In this document: piece after piece, positions 1 to 8,332 of the stretch
Layout of the letters: each line of letters begins with the position of its first letter
Position numbering within the stretch: position 1 is the first letter of the stretch
Assembly: GCF_000814845.2 (NCBI RefSeq)
Contig: NZ_CP010431.2
Span: 4,278,001-4,342,000 of the forward strand
Source: Pandoraea sputorum
Lineage (GTDB): Bacteria > Pseudomonadota > Gammaproteobacteria > Burkholderiales > Burkholderiaceae
Direction: 5' to 3'
DNA length: 64,000 bases
Notes under the pieces: model-generated
Told to the model about the DNA's origin: nothing
Database searches by the model: none
What the model saw: only the letters and a program-made list of their open reading frames with translations
Position numbers and translations under genes: made by a program

Positions 1-980
1 GCGCCCGGCACGCGCGACTGGACACGCTCGTGCGCATGACGCACCGACATCTCGTAAGCGCCTTGCGCCAGCCCCACCGCCGACGCACCGACATGCAAAC
101 GTGCCGAGTTCATCATCGCGAACATCGCTTCCAGACCACGGTGCGCTTCGCCGACGAGATACCCCGTCGCACCTTCGAACGCCATCGAACAGGTCGCGCT
201 GCCGCGAATCCCCATCTTGTGTTCGATGCCGGTGCAGCGCACCTCGTTGCGCTCGGCGTTCGCGAGAATCTTCGGTACCAGAAAGAGCGACAAACCGGCG
301 CTGCCTGCGGGCGCATCAGGTGTGCGCGCCAGCACCAGATGCACGATGTTCTGCGTCAGATCTTGCTCACCGCCGGAGATGAAGATCTTCTCTCCCGTGA
401 CACGCACGGTCTCCTGTCGCTCGTCAGTCCAGACCGCGCGCGTACGAATCTGCCCCAGATCGCTACCCGCGCCCGGCTCCGTCAGACACATCGTCGCCAG
501 CCACTCGCCGCTGACCAGCGGCGCGAGCCAGGCGTCGCGCAACGCCGCGCTGCCGAAGCGATGCACGCACTCGTACGCCCCGTGCAGAATGCCGGGATAC
601 ATCGTCCAGGCGAGATTCGCGCCCGCCGTCAGTTCTTGCACGGCAATCTGCGCGACAAGCGGTAGTCCTTGCCCGCCCAGAGACGGATCGCATGGCAACG
701 ATGGCCATCCTGCGTCGCGATACTGACGATAAGCGTCGGCGAACCCGACAGGCGTGCTCACCTCGCCGTCGCGCCACGTGCAACCCTCGCGGTCGCCGAC
801 AGCGTTCAGTGGGGCAAGCACCTCTCGCGAGAAGCGAGCCGCCTCGTCGACGATCTGCACGAGCGTGGCGGTATCGAATTCCTGGAACGGTGCGAGGCGC
901 ATCAGCGCTTCGCCCACCCCGAGCGTCTCCAGCACGAACGCGATGTCCTCGGCCGCGCTGCGCAATTGCGGTGGATGCAT
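1..980 (-). CDS. hcaD: acyl-CoA dehydrogenase, DmdC/FadE-like (3' end outside window)
   Basis: The frame is open from the ATG at 980 to the left edge, giving 326 visible residues and no stop. It begins MHPPQLRSAAEDIAF and carries acyl-CoA dehydrogenase signatures: CLTEPGAGSDLG (FAD and substrate region), GEKIFISGGEQDLTQNIVHL and GIRGSATCSM. The GEKIFISGGEQDLT style matches the long (about 590 residue) DmdC-like subfamily, so roughly half may be missing. It starts 9 bp after the feruloyl-CoA synthase stop, so it is probably co-transcribed. In the Acinetobacter hca operon the equivalent gene, hcaD, oxidises saturated phenylpropanoyl-CoAs to the cinnamoyl-CoAs used by the hydratase/lyase. Assigning that role here is inference from position. 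The frame is unmistakable although it overlaps several long antisense frames. Confidence 0.85.
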   Translation of the reverse strand, partial: MHPPQLRSAAEDIAFVLETLGVGEALMRLAPFQEFDTATLVQIVDEAARFSREVLAPLNAVGDREGCTWRDGEVSTPVGFADAYRQYRDAGWPSLPCDPSLGGQGLPLVAQIAVQELTAGANLAWTMYPGILHGAYECVHRFGSAALRDAWLAPLVSGEWLATMCLTEPGAGSDLGQIRTRAVWTDERQETVRVTGEKIFISGGEQDLTQNIVHLVLARTPDAPAGSAGLSLFLVPKILANAERNEVRCTGIEHKMGIRGSATCSMAFEGATGYLVGEAHRGLEAMFAMMNSARLHVGASAVGLAQGAYEMSVRHAHERVQSRVPG

Positions 981-989
981 GACAGCGTC

Positions 990-2846
990 CTATCGACGTG
1001 CGGGCGCAAAGATCACGCGCGGGTCGCCTGCGGTGGCGGCGTGCAGCGATTCGACCGTTGCGGATCGATGGTCCTGCACCGCGCGCTGATTGATCGAGCC
1101 TTTGTCCGTTACCTCGCCCCGGTCGAGCGACGGCGGCGTGTCGAGCAGCAGCAGACGGGCAACGCTCGTGGCGCTGCCGCTCGCGCTGGCATTGAGCCGA
1201 GTGAGGAGCGACGCGAACATCTCGCGCACCGGCGTGGATGCCAGCACGTCGGCCAGCGACGCATCCTTCGGCAGACCGCTCAACCGGCGACAATCGTCCA
1301 CGCGCGGGAAGATCATCAGACCGATATCGTCGCGATTGATGCCGGTGATCACGGCGTCCTGCACGTAGGGCGCACCTTCGGAGATCACGCGCGCCCGCAG
1401 CGGTCCGACGCTGACGAAGGTGCCCGAGCTGAGCTTGAAATCCTCGGTGATGCGGCCGTCGAACTGAAGACCGGCTTCGGGGTCTTGCGTATCGACGAAA
1501 GTCGCGGCGTCACCCGTGCAGTAGTAGCCCTCTTCGTCGAACACCGGGTCCGACGCTTCGTGACGCCAGTACCCCGCCATGACGTTCGGGCCGCGAAAGC
1601 GCACTTCGAGCTTGCCGCCCACGGGCGCCAGCTTCACCTCGCACCCCGGTGCGGGCAGACCGATGTAGCCCGCGCGCATGACCGGCCCCGTGGTGAACAT
1701 GCAACTCGGCGACGTCTCTGTCATCCCGAGACCGGACATGATACGAATCCGCTCGCCGCAATGCGTTTCGGTCACGCGCTCCAGACGGTCCCACGCCGCT
1801 TGTGACAGTCCCGCACCGCCGAAGAAGTAAAGATTCACACGAGCGAAGAAGCGCTCGCGCAGGGCCGCGTCGCGCTCCAGCGCAATCGCCAGGTCTTCCC
1901 AGCCCTTGGGCACATTGAAGTAGACGGTCGGAGAGATCTCGCGCAGATTGCGCAATGTCTCCTCGAACTTGCCAGCGACGGGCTTGCCGTCGTCGATGTA
2001 CAGCGTGCCACCGTTGTAGAGCGCGATGCCCACGTTGTGACTGCCGCCATACGTGTGATTCCACGGCAACCAGTCGACGAGCACGGGCGGTGCCTCGCCG
2101 AACGTCGGGAAAGTTTGCAGCAACATCTGCTGGTTGCTGCAAAGCATGCGCTGCGTCGTCGGCACGGCCTTCGGCTGCCGTGTCGATCCCGACGTGAACA
2201 GAATCTTGGCGACGGTATCGCCGTTCACCTTTGCGTGCACGGCGTCGATGTCGCGTGGCACCACGTCCACGAGCGTGTCGAACGACATGGCGCGGGAATC
2301 GCCGTGTGCCGTGACGCGAATCACCTCGTCGCTCAGCACAGCGTCCATCGCACGCCCGTAAGCCGTCACGTCGCTCGCATACACAAGGCCCGGCTTCAGC
2401 AGACCCAGCGTATGACGCAGCTTGCCGTAGTCCGTCGACACGATGGAGTACGCGGGCGAAATCGGAGCAAACGGCACGCCTGCGTACATCGCGCCCAGCG
2501 CGAGCTGAAAGTGTTCGAGATCGTTGCCCGACAGAATGGCGATGGGGCGCTCCGGCGACAGCCCCCGGTCGCGCAATGCCTGTCCGATGGCGCGCACGCG
2601 CAGCAACATCTGCGCATAGGTAATGCCGACCCACTCGCCCTGTGCGTCACGGCGAGCAACGAGCCATCGCGTCGGATGCTTCGCGGCGCCCGACACGAGC
2701 CGGTCGGTCAGACGCTCGGGAAAATCGCCCAGCGCCTCACGCGAGCGCAGATACCAGAACTCGCCGTCGCGCTGCACTTCGACACCGGGATTGCCGATTG
2801 CGACGTGCCGGTAGCGGTGCCCGGCCATGTTGTTGCCTTGATTCAA
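990..2846 (-). CDS. hcaC: feruloyl-CoA synthase (hydroxycinnamate-CoA ligase)
   Basis: An ANL-superfamily adenylating enzyme that would activate ferulate, p-coumarate or caffeate to the CoA thioester using ATP. The P-loop-like motif ILFTSGSTRQPKAVP, the motif GLGMTETSPSCMF and the region YYCTGDAATF are all visible, and the roughly 610-620 residue length fits feruloyl-CoA synthases. The frame is open up to 2873, but an AGGAGA ribosome site at 2854-2859 favours the TTG at 2846 (GTG at 2849 also possible); the first ATG in frame is 2828, which lies 25 nt from that site. It sits between the aldehyde dehydrogenase and the acyl-CoA dehydrogenase in a four-gene minus-strand operon. Substrate assignment comes from family resemblance plus the hydratase/lyase two genes upstream. 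Confidence 0.88.
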   Translation of the reverse strand: MNQGNNMAGHRYRHVAIGNPGVEVQRDGEFWYLRSREALGDFPERLTDRLVSGAAKHPTRWLVARRDAQGEWVGITYAQMLLRVRAIGQALRDRGLSPERPIAILSGNDLEHFQLALGAMYAGVPFAPISPAYSIVSTDYGKLRHTLGLLKPGLVYASDVTAYGRAMDAVLSDEVIRVTAHGDSRAMSFDTLVDVVPRDIDAVHAKVNGDTVAKILFTSGSTRQPKAVPTTQRMLCSNQQMLLQTFPTFGEAPPVLVDWLPWNHTYGGSHNVGIALYNGGTLYIDDGKPVAGKFEETLRNLREISPTVYFNVPKGWEDLAIALERDAALRERFFARVNLYFFGGAGLSQAAWDRLERVTETHCGERIRIMSGLGMTETSPSCMFTTGPVMRAGYIGLPAPGCEVKLAPVGGKLEVRFRGPNVMAGYWRHEASDPVFDEEGYYCTGDAATFVDTQDPEAGLQFDGRITEDFKLSSGTFVSVGPLRARVISEGAPYVQDAVITGINRDDIGLMIFPRVDDCRRLSGLPKDASLADVLASTPVREMFASLLTRLNASASGSATSVARLLLLDTPPSLDRGEVTDKGSINQRAVQDHRSATVESLHAATAGDPRVIFAPARR

Positions 2847-2951
2847 CACACTGTCTCCTGCTGGGTCATGCATTCACCCGGCACGACGCGCTTTTTATTC
2901 TCTGGGCGGCGTTCGTGCACGGGGACATTGTCGTCTCCCGCGTTGCGGGGT

Positions 2952-4403
2952 TCAGATCGGATAGTGACGCGGTGACGTCTGCACGGTGATCCAGCGCAGC
3001 TCTGTGAATTCGCCGATGGAGGCCTTACTACCGAAACGTCCGTAACCGCTCGCCTTCACGCCACCGAACGGCATCTGCGCTTCGTCGTGCACGGTCGGGC
3101 CGTTGATATGGCAGATGCCCGATTCGATACGTTTGGCCAGTTGCAGCGCGCGGGAGACATCGCGGCTGAAGATCGCCGCCGACAGGCCGAACTCGCTGTC
3201 GTTCGCGACACGCACCGCCTCGTCGTCGTCGCTCACACGCTGAATCGTCACCACCGGACCGAACGACTCCTCGCCATACAGACGCATCGCCGGGGTGATG
3301 CCGTCGACAATCGTCGCCTGCATGATTGCGCCGTCGACGCGGCACCCGAGCGGCAGACGCGCACCGTGTTCACGCGCATCCTCGACCAACGCCGCGACAC
3401 GCGACGCCGCCTGCGCGCTCACCATCGCACCGAGCACGCTGTCGGGCGACGTCGGCGAACCGGCATGCAGCTTCGCGGCCTTCGCCGTCAGCTTTTCCAC
3501 GAACGCATCGGCAATACGCGCATCGACGATCACGCGCTCGGTCGACATGCAGATCTGCCCCTGGTTGAAGAAGGCACCGAAAGCGACGCCATCGACGGCG
3601 GCATCGAGATCGGCATCGTCCAGCACCAGCACGGGTGCTTTGCCGCCCAACTCCAGCAACGCAGGCTTGAGATGCTCGGCCGCGAGACGCGCGATGATGC
3701 GACCGACGTGCGTCGAGCCGGTGAAGTTCACGCGGCGCACTGCCGGATGCGCAATCAGACGCGCCACGATGTCACCCGCATCCTGAGGTGCATTCGTCAC
3801 GACGTTGACGACACCGTCGCCAAGCCCCGCTTCGTGCAAGCAAGCACCGATCAGGGCATGCACGCCGGGACATTGTTCCGACGCCTTGAGTACCACGGTA
3901 TTGCCGCACGCGAGCGGCATGGCGAGTGCGCGCGTCGCCAGAATCACCGGCGCATTCCACGGGGCGATGCCAAGCACCACACCGACCGGCGAACGCACGG
4001 CCATTGCGAGACTGCCGGGCACGTCGCTAGGAATGACGCTGCCGTCGATCTGCGTGGTCATTGCCGCCGCTTCGCGCAGCATGTTGGCAGCGAGCATGAC
4101 ATTGAAGCCGTACCAGTTCGCCATCGCACCGGTCTCGGCTGCGCCAATCGCGATGAACTCCGCAGCACGGGCGTCCATGCGCTCGGCCGCGGCAAGCAGA
4201 CGCTGACGGCGCGCCGTCGGAGAGAGCGCCGCCCACGCGGGGAACGCGGCCTGCGCGGCATCGACGGCCGCGTCGGCGTCGGCCAGCGTAGCCGCCGGGG
4301 CGCGCGTCGCCACATCGCCGGTCACCGGATCGATTCGCTCGAACGTCGCCTCGCTTTGCGCGCCGCGCCACTGGCCGCCAATCAGCATCTGCACTTCATG
4401 CAT
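2952..4403 (-). CDS. hcaB: vanillin / hydroxybenzaldehyde dehydrogenase
   Basis: An NAD(P)-dependent aldehyde dehydrogenase of 483 residues, full length for the family. The Rossmann segment GIAPWNAPVILATRALAMPL, the catalytic Glu in LELGGKAPVLVL, the catalytic Cys in FNQGQICMS and the C-terminal MPFGGVKASGYGRFG are all present. It would oxidise vanillin (from ferulate) or 4-hydroxybenzaldehyde (from coumarate) to the acid. The ATG at 4403 is preceded by GAGGA and is preferred over a TTG 15 nt upstream. It starts 18 bp after the hydratase/lyase stop and is followed by a 105 bp gap to feruloyl-CoA synthase. Similar enzymes oxidise salicylaldehyde; the gene context supports the vanillin role. 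Confidence 0.9.
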   Translation of the reverse strand: MHEVQMLIGGQWRGAQSEATFERIDPVTGDVATRAPAATLADADAAVDAAQAAFPAWAALSPTARRQRLLAAAERMDARAAEFIAIGAAETGAMANWYGFNVMLAANMLREAAAMTTQIDGSVIPSDVPGSLAMAVRSPVGVVLGIAPWNAPVILATRALAMPLACGNTVVLKASEQCPGVHALIGACLHEAGLGDGVVNVVTNAPQDAGDIVARLIAHPAVRRVNFTGSTHVGRIIARLAAEHLKPALLELGGKAPVLVLDDADLDAAVDGVAFGAFFNQGQICMSTERVIVDARIADAFVEKLTAKAAKLHAGSPTSPDSVLGAMVSAQAASRVAALVEDAREHGARLPLGCRVDGAIMQATIVDGITPAMRLYGEESFGPVVTIQRVSDDDEAVRVANDSEFGLSAAIFSRDVSRALQLAKRIESGICHINGPTVHDEAQMPFGGVKASGYGRFGSKASIGEFTELRWITVQTSPRHYPI

Positions 4404-4421
4404 CGCAGTCTTCCTCAATGT

Positions 4422-5252
4422 TCAACGCTTGTAGGCTTGCAGGCCCGGCTTGATCGACTTGTCGTCGAGGAATTGCTTCAAGCCCTGCTCGCGGCCATGC
4501 TCCGGGTCGCGCAGTTGCGCCTGATCGAGCTTGGCGTACAGGTAGTCTTCGCACTGCTCCCACGTGAGTTCGCGCGAACGCTTGAAGCCGTGCTTCGCCG
4601 CACGCAGCACCACGGGGTTCTTTTCGAGCAGCTTGGCGGCGAGCGCAAGCGTAGCGGCGCGCAATTCGGCGAGCGGCACGCTCTGATTGACGAGGCCCAT
4701 GTCGGCGGCTTCGCGGCCGGTGAAGGTGTCGCCCGTCATGATGTAATGCAGCGCGCGACGATGGCCCACGGTGTCGGCCATGGCCTTGCTCACCAGATTG
4801 CCCGGCGGAATGCCCCAGTTGATTTCCGACAGACCGAACACGGCGTCGTCGGCGGCAATCGCCAGATCGCAGGCCACCAGCGGCGAGAAGCCACCGCCGA
4901 AGCACCAGCCGTTGACCATCGCGATGGTCGGCTTGGCGTACATGCGCAGACGACGCCACTGCCAATCGGACGCGTCGCGGCGAATGCGCTCCTGCACGAT
5001 TTCCGGTCCGCCGTCGATCTCGCGGAAGTATTCCTTCAGGTCCATCCCCGCCGTCCACGCTGCACCAGCACCGGTGAGCACAACAACGCGGGCATCGTTG
5101 TCGAGTTCAAGCGCGTCGAGCACCTGATTCATCTCGGTGTTCAGCGTCGGGCTCATGGCGTTGCGCTTGTCTGGACGATTGAAGGTCACCCAGCCAATGC
5201 CACCCTCCACCTTCACGTCGACCGTCTTCCAGCGTCCTTCGTATGCATTCAT
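4422..5252 (-). CDS. hcaA: p-hydroxycinnamoyl-CoA hydratase/lyase (feruloyl-CoA to vanillin + acetyl-CoA)
   Basis: A crotonase-fold enzyme of 276 residues that hydrates feruloyl- or coumaroyl-CoA and then cleaves it to the hydroxybenzaldehyde and acetyl-CoA. Counting from the ATG, the residues known to matter in the Pseudomonas fluorescens enzyme are at identical positions: Tyr75 (LKEYF), Ser123 (GGGFSP), Glu143 (GLSEINWG) and Tyr239 (DYLYAK). This makes the assignment strong. It is the first gene of the minus-strand catabolic operon and is preceded by the promoter/operator at 5328-5356. The porin stop lies 151 bp upstream. Confidence 0.95.
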   Translation of the reverse strand: MNAYEGRWKTVDVKVEGGIGWVTFNRPDKRNAMSPTLNTEMNQVLDALELDNDARVVVLTGAGAAWTAGMDLKEYFREIDGGPEIVQERIRRDASDWQWRRLRMYAKPTIAMVNGWCFGGGFSPLVACDLAIAADDAVFGLSEINWGIPPGNLVSKAMADTVGHRRALHYIMTGDTFTGREAADMGLVNQSVPLAELRAATLALAAKLLEKNPVVLRAAKHGFKRSRELTWEQCEDYLYAKLDQAQLRDPEHGREQGLKQFLDDKSIKPGLQAYKR

Positions 5253-5327
5253 TTTGCGTAATTCCCATATGTCCAGGGCAACCGGACCGCGCGCCGGGAG
5301 TGGTGCGCGGCGTTGCCGACAGACACA

Positions 5328-5356
5328 ATTTAATATCAGGTTACCTTACATTGCAA
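5328..5356 (-). promoter_or_regulatory. promoter with embedded MarR-type operator (catabolic operon)
   Basis: On the minus strand, -35 TTGCAA (5351-5356), a 17 bp spacer and -10 TTAAAT (5328-5333) drive the hydratase/lyase operon. The spacer holds AAGGTAACCTGATA, whose AGGT-A-ACCT core is palindromic. The whole element closely matches 8275-8303 and the core of 8062-8086. A repressor bound here would block RNA polymerase directly. That the repressor is the MarR protein encoded at 8333 is inference. Confidence 0.7.
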
Positions 5357-5403
5357 GCATGGCGACTTCAGGGGAAACCCTGAAGATCGGTCCGCGCTTG
5401 CGA

Positions 5404-6546
5404 TCAGAACGTGTGACGCATGCCGAGCATGACGCCTGCTTGCCCCTCGCCTGCGGGCGGCGTGGTACCCCCACCCCCGCCGCTGACCGAATAGGCTGCG
5501 CGGGGGCTGTTGAAGAGGTAGGCGGCCTGTGCATAGACGGCGGTGCGCACGGAGAGCGAGTACGTGGCGCGCAGCGTAGTCATCGTGCCGCGCGTGTCGT
5601 GGTCGCTGTTAATGATGCGATAGACCTCGGCGTCGACCAGCCAGGCGGGCGTGACGCTGTACGCCGCACCGAGATAGAACAGATTCGAATGCGTGTTGAC
5701 GGCAGACGTCGACACACGGCGTCCCAGCCAGCCGCCACCGACCTTGAAGGCACCGTACTTGTAGTACGCGCCGAGGGTGGTGCGCGTGTCCTTGTCGCCG
5801 CTGCTGGTGAAGGCGGATGTGGCTTGCCCATCGAAGAAGTTGGCAGCCGCGTTTGTACCGCCGCGCTGCTCTTCGTACGACGCCGCCACGCCGAAGTTGC
5901 TCGCGTCGTACTTGAGCATGACTGACCAGTCGCGACACTGCACCGACTGACCCGGCACTTGCCCGGCGCAGGTGCCCTGGCCCGGCGAATTACCGGTGCC
6001 TGCCGAGTCGCGGCCGAAGGAATAGCCTGCGCCGAACGTCAGCCCCTGCCAGCCGACCTGATACGTCACCGAGTTGTCGGTGCGGGCGTTAGGGATGTAG
6101 GCGTCGAACGACCCCATGCCGTAGATGTCCGGGCCGAGAATGTCGGAGCCCAGCAGCGCGTAGTACGTCATGGTGTACTGGCGGCCGAACGACAGCGTGC
6201 CATACGGCCCTTTCACACCGACGAACGCCTGACGGCCGAATAATCGACCGCCCTGACCGAGATCGCCGCCACGAATGTTGAAACCGCTTTCGAGTTGAAA
6301 GATGGCTGCGAGTCCACCGCCGAGGTCTTCGCTGCCACGCAGCCCCCAGCGCGACGGCAGTTCGCCGGTCACGCCCGGCATGCGCACGACCGAACCGTTC
6401 GGGCTCGCATGCGAGACGTATTCGATGCCGGTGTCGACGATGCCGTACAGCGTGACGCTCGACTGCGCGCTGGCAAGAGACGGAACCGCCAATGCGGCGA
6501 CCGCCGCCAATGGCGCAAGCGTGTGACGTGAAATGCGAAAAGCCAT
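5404..6546 (-). CDS. outer-membrane porin, Gram-negative (OmpC/Omp32) type
   Basis: A 380-residue trimeric-porin family protein with signal peptide MAFRISRHTLAPLAAVAALA ending at ...SLASA/QSSVTLYG. The mature N-terminus SSVTLYGIVDTGIEY, the segment GRQAFVGVKGPYGTLSFGRQ and the terminal GMRHTF (final aromatic for BAM insertion) are classic. An extended Gly-rich loop (SVSGGGGGTTPPAGEG) lies just before the last strand. The start at 6546 is fixed by the signal peptide. It lies between the hydroxycinnamate importer and the catabolic operon, as the porin gene hcaE does in the Acinetobacter hca cluster, so uptake of aromatic acids is a reasonable inference. A terminator at 6618-6656 separates it from the importer gene, so it likely has its own promoter. 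Confidence 0.9.
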   Translation of the reverse strand: MAFRISRHTLAPLAAVAALAVPSLASAQSSVTLYGIVDTGIEYVSHASPNGSVVRMPGVTGELPSRWGLRGSEDLGGGLAAIFQLESGFNIRGGDLGQGGRLFGRQAFVGVKGPYGTLSFGRQYTMTYYALLGSDILGPDIYGMGSFDAYIPNARTDNSVTYQVGWQGLTFGAGYSFGRDSAGTGNSPGQGTCAGQVPGQSVQCRDWSVMLKYDASNFGVAASYEEQRGGTNAAANFFDGQATSAFTSSGDKDTRTTLGAYYKYGAFKVGGGWLGRRVSTSAVNTHSNLFYLGAAYSVTPAWLVDAEVYRIINSDHDTRGTMTTLRATYSLSVRTAVYAQAAYLFNSPRAAYSVSGGGGGTTPPAGEGQAGVMLGMRHTF

Positions 6547-6617
6547 GAAAGTCTCCAGATTATTGATGTCGTTATATGTGCTACGTGAATCAGGCGATGC
6601 GTCTGGCGGTGCGCCAG

Positions 6618-6656
6618 AAAAAACGCGACGGCGGCCTTTGCATGCCGTCCGTCGCG
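6618..6656 (-). terminator. Rho-independent terminator after MFS importer
   Basis: Minus-strand reading gives stem CGCGACGG ... CCGTCGCG (6649-6656 with 6624-6631) followed by six T. It lies 53 bp downstream of the MFS stop at 6709 and before the porin start. Confidence 0.75.
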
Positions 6657-6708
6657 CACAAGCGAGGCCGAGTCGAGTCAACCTTTCCAGCCGACTCGTG
6701 AGGCGAAC

Positions 6709-7974
6709 TCAGTCGGCCGCGCGGGGACGACGGATCAGCGTGAGCGCCGCAAGCGCGGCCACGATCGTCACGGGAATGCTTGCACCGATCACCACCGCAG
6801 CGCTGCTGCCCACCGCGAGCAACATGCCGGCAGCGAGCGGGCCAACCACGGAGCCGATGCGACCGATGGCAACCGCTGCGCCTACGCCGGTGCCACGCAT
6901 GGCCGTCGGGTAATAGGCGGCAGCGAGGGCATAGAGCACCGACTGGCCGCCGATGATGAACATGCCTGCGAAGAACGCTGCCGCAGCAAGCACACCGAAG
7001 CCGTGCGCGGCGGCCAGACCGACGAGCGACGCGATCATGCCGAGATACATGCCACCAATCACGAACGACATGCGCGCGCGGTCCATCAGATAGCCCAGTC
7101 CCAGCACGCCGACGGCGCTTCCCAGGTTGAAGAGAATCTGCACCCAACCGATTTCGCCACGTGCAAGGCCACGCGCCCCCATCAGCGACGGCAGCCAGTT
7201 GAGCAGGAAATACAGCACGATCAGCGTGCAGAAGTAGGACAGCCAGAGCTGCACTGTCGAGAGGCCTCGCCCTTCGGAGAACAGCACCGACGTCATCGGC
7301 GCAGGCGTCGCGCGTTGCCCTTGCGATGTCGCCGCGGCGAATGCACGCGACTCCGGCAGGAACCAGGCGAGCAACGGCAGCAGCAGGATCGGGCCCAGGC
7401 CGCCCACATAGAAAATGTGCCGCCAGTCGGCATCGCTCACCGCCAGCATGCCGATGGTCGCCGCAATGCCGCCGCCCAGCGGAATGCCGCAATACATGAT
7501 GCTCACGGCCGTGCCGCGCAGACGCGGCGCCACCGCCTCCGACGACAGTGCAATCAGATTCGGCATCGCGCCACCCAACCCGACGCCCGTGAGCATACGC
7601 ACGATCACCAGCATCCAGAAGTCCGACACGAACGCGGTGGCGATCGACAACACGCCGAACAGCGCGGCACTCAGCATCAGCACGCGCTTGCGGCCGATGC
7701 TGTCGGCGAGACGGCCACCCACCATCGCGCCCGGCAACAGACCGAACGTGCCCGCAGAGAACGCAATGCCCATCTGCGCCACGCTCAGGCCGAATTCCTT
7801 CGCCATGCCGCGCGCCGCCACCCCGACCGACTGCAAGTCGAGTCCTTCGAGCAACGCCACCGCGAAGCACAGCGCGAGTGTCAGCGCAGCGGAATTCGCC
7901 GCACTGCCGACCCCGCCGGTCCCGTCATCTCCCAACGGCAACGCCTGCGCGCCGCCCTCCCGATTCGATTTCAT
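6709..7974 (-). CDS. hcaK: MFS aromatic-acid:H+ symporter (hydroxycinnamate importer)
   Basis: A 421-residue, 12-TM major facilitator of the aromatic-acid:H+ symporter (AAHS) type. The visible signatures are the TM1 acidic motif ALLEGLDLQSVG, the loop 2-3 motif GGRLADSIGRKRVL and, near the end, MRGTGVGAAVAIGRIGSVVG, which is typical of PcaK/VanK/HcaK-like carriers. The ATG at 7974 follows AGGAGA and is preferred over upstream in-frame starts. It is expressed from the long leader between 8303 and 7974, which contains two copies of the operator found upstream of the catabolic operon, so import of the same hydroxycinnamates is likely. Confidence 0.88.
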   Translation of the reverse strand: MKSNREGGAQALPLGDDGTGGVGSAANSAALTLALCFAVALLEGLDLQSVGVAARGMAKEFGLSVAQMGIAFSAGTFGLLPGAMVGGRLADSIGRKRVLMLSAALFGVLSIATAFVSDFWMLVIVRMLTGVGLGGAMPNLIALSSEAVAPRLRGTAVSIMYCGIPLGGGIAATIGMLAVSDADWRHIFYVGGLGPILLLPLLAWFLPESRAFAAATSQGQRATPAPMTSVLFSEGRGLSTVQLWLSYFCTLIVLYFLLNWLPSLMGARGLARGEIGWVQILFNLGSAVGVLGLGYLMDRARMSFVIGGMYLGMIASLVGLAAAHGFGVLAAAAFFAGMFIIGGQSVLYALAAAYYPTAMRGTGVGAAVAIGRIGSVVGPLAAGMLLAVGSSAAVVIGASIPVTIVAALAALTLIRRPRAAD

Positions 7975-8061
7975 GGTGTCTCCTGTCATCTTCTTTATGG
8001 ATGTCGGTTGCCACCCCGCACGGTCCATCGACATCGGTAACGAGTGCGTATTACACAACCA

Positions 8062-8086
8062 TTTAATCAGGTAACCTGATATTAAA
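8062..8086. promoter_or_regulatory. MarR-type operator, perfect palindrome
   Basis: ATCAGGTAACCTGAT (8066-8080) is a perfect 15 bp inverted repeat flanked by TTTA and ATTAAA. Read on the plus strand it matches the minus-strand core of the site at 5328-5356 at all but one of its last 19 positions. It lies about 90 bp upstream of the MFS start, inside the leader that would be made from 8275-8303, so it could act as a second, downstream block. Confidence 0.7.
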
Positions 8087-8274
8087 GGCGCATATACGAC
8101 GGACGTGACAACGCCGCGAGAGCGTTGCATCGCTTTCGTCTTACCGGGTCACTGGGATTCGGTCGCGCACGCTTTATTTACGCTTGTCTGTCGTCGGCTG
8201 ACTGCCGACGACGGGGCGCGATCCGGTTTGCCGCCGGTGGGCACACAACGATGCCTACCGGGGTGACGGACTCC

Positions 8275-8303
8275 ATTTAATATCAAGCAACCTGACAATA
8301 CAA
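8275..8303 (-). promoter_or_regulatory. promoter with embedded MarR-type operator (importer)
   Basis: On the minus strand, -35 TTGTAT (8298-8303), a 17 bp spacer and -10 TTAAAT (8275-8280). It has the same architecture as the element at 5328-5356, and the flanking GCTTG on one side is also conserved. It lies 30 bp past the marR stop and about 300 bp before the MFS start. The 358 bp between the two genes (7975-8332) holds this site, the palindrome at 8062 and a 9 bp hairpin at 8190-8212, and no convincing gene. Confidence 0.65.
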
Positions 8304-8332
8304 GCTATTGTCCGGTCGGGACAAACCCGGAG

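Noticed and set aside
3087..5261. Long open frame on the plus strand (over 700 codons) antisense to the ferulate genes
   Set aside because: It is the mirror of highly biased GC-rich codons in three proven genes; its protein is His/Arg-rich with no domain.
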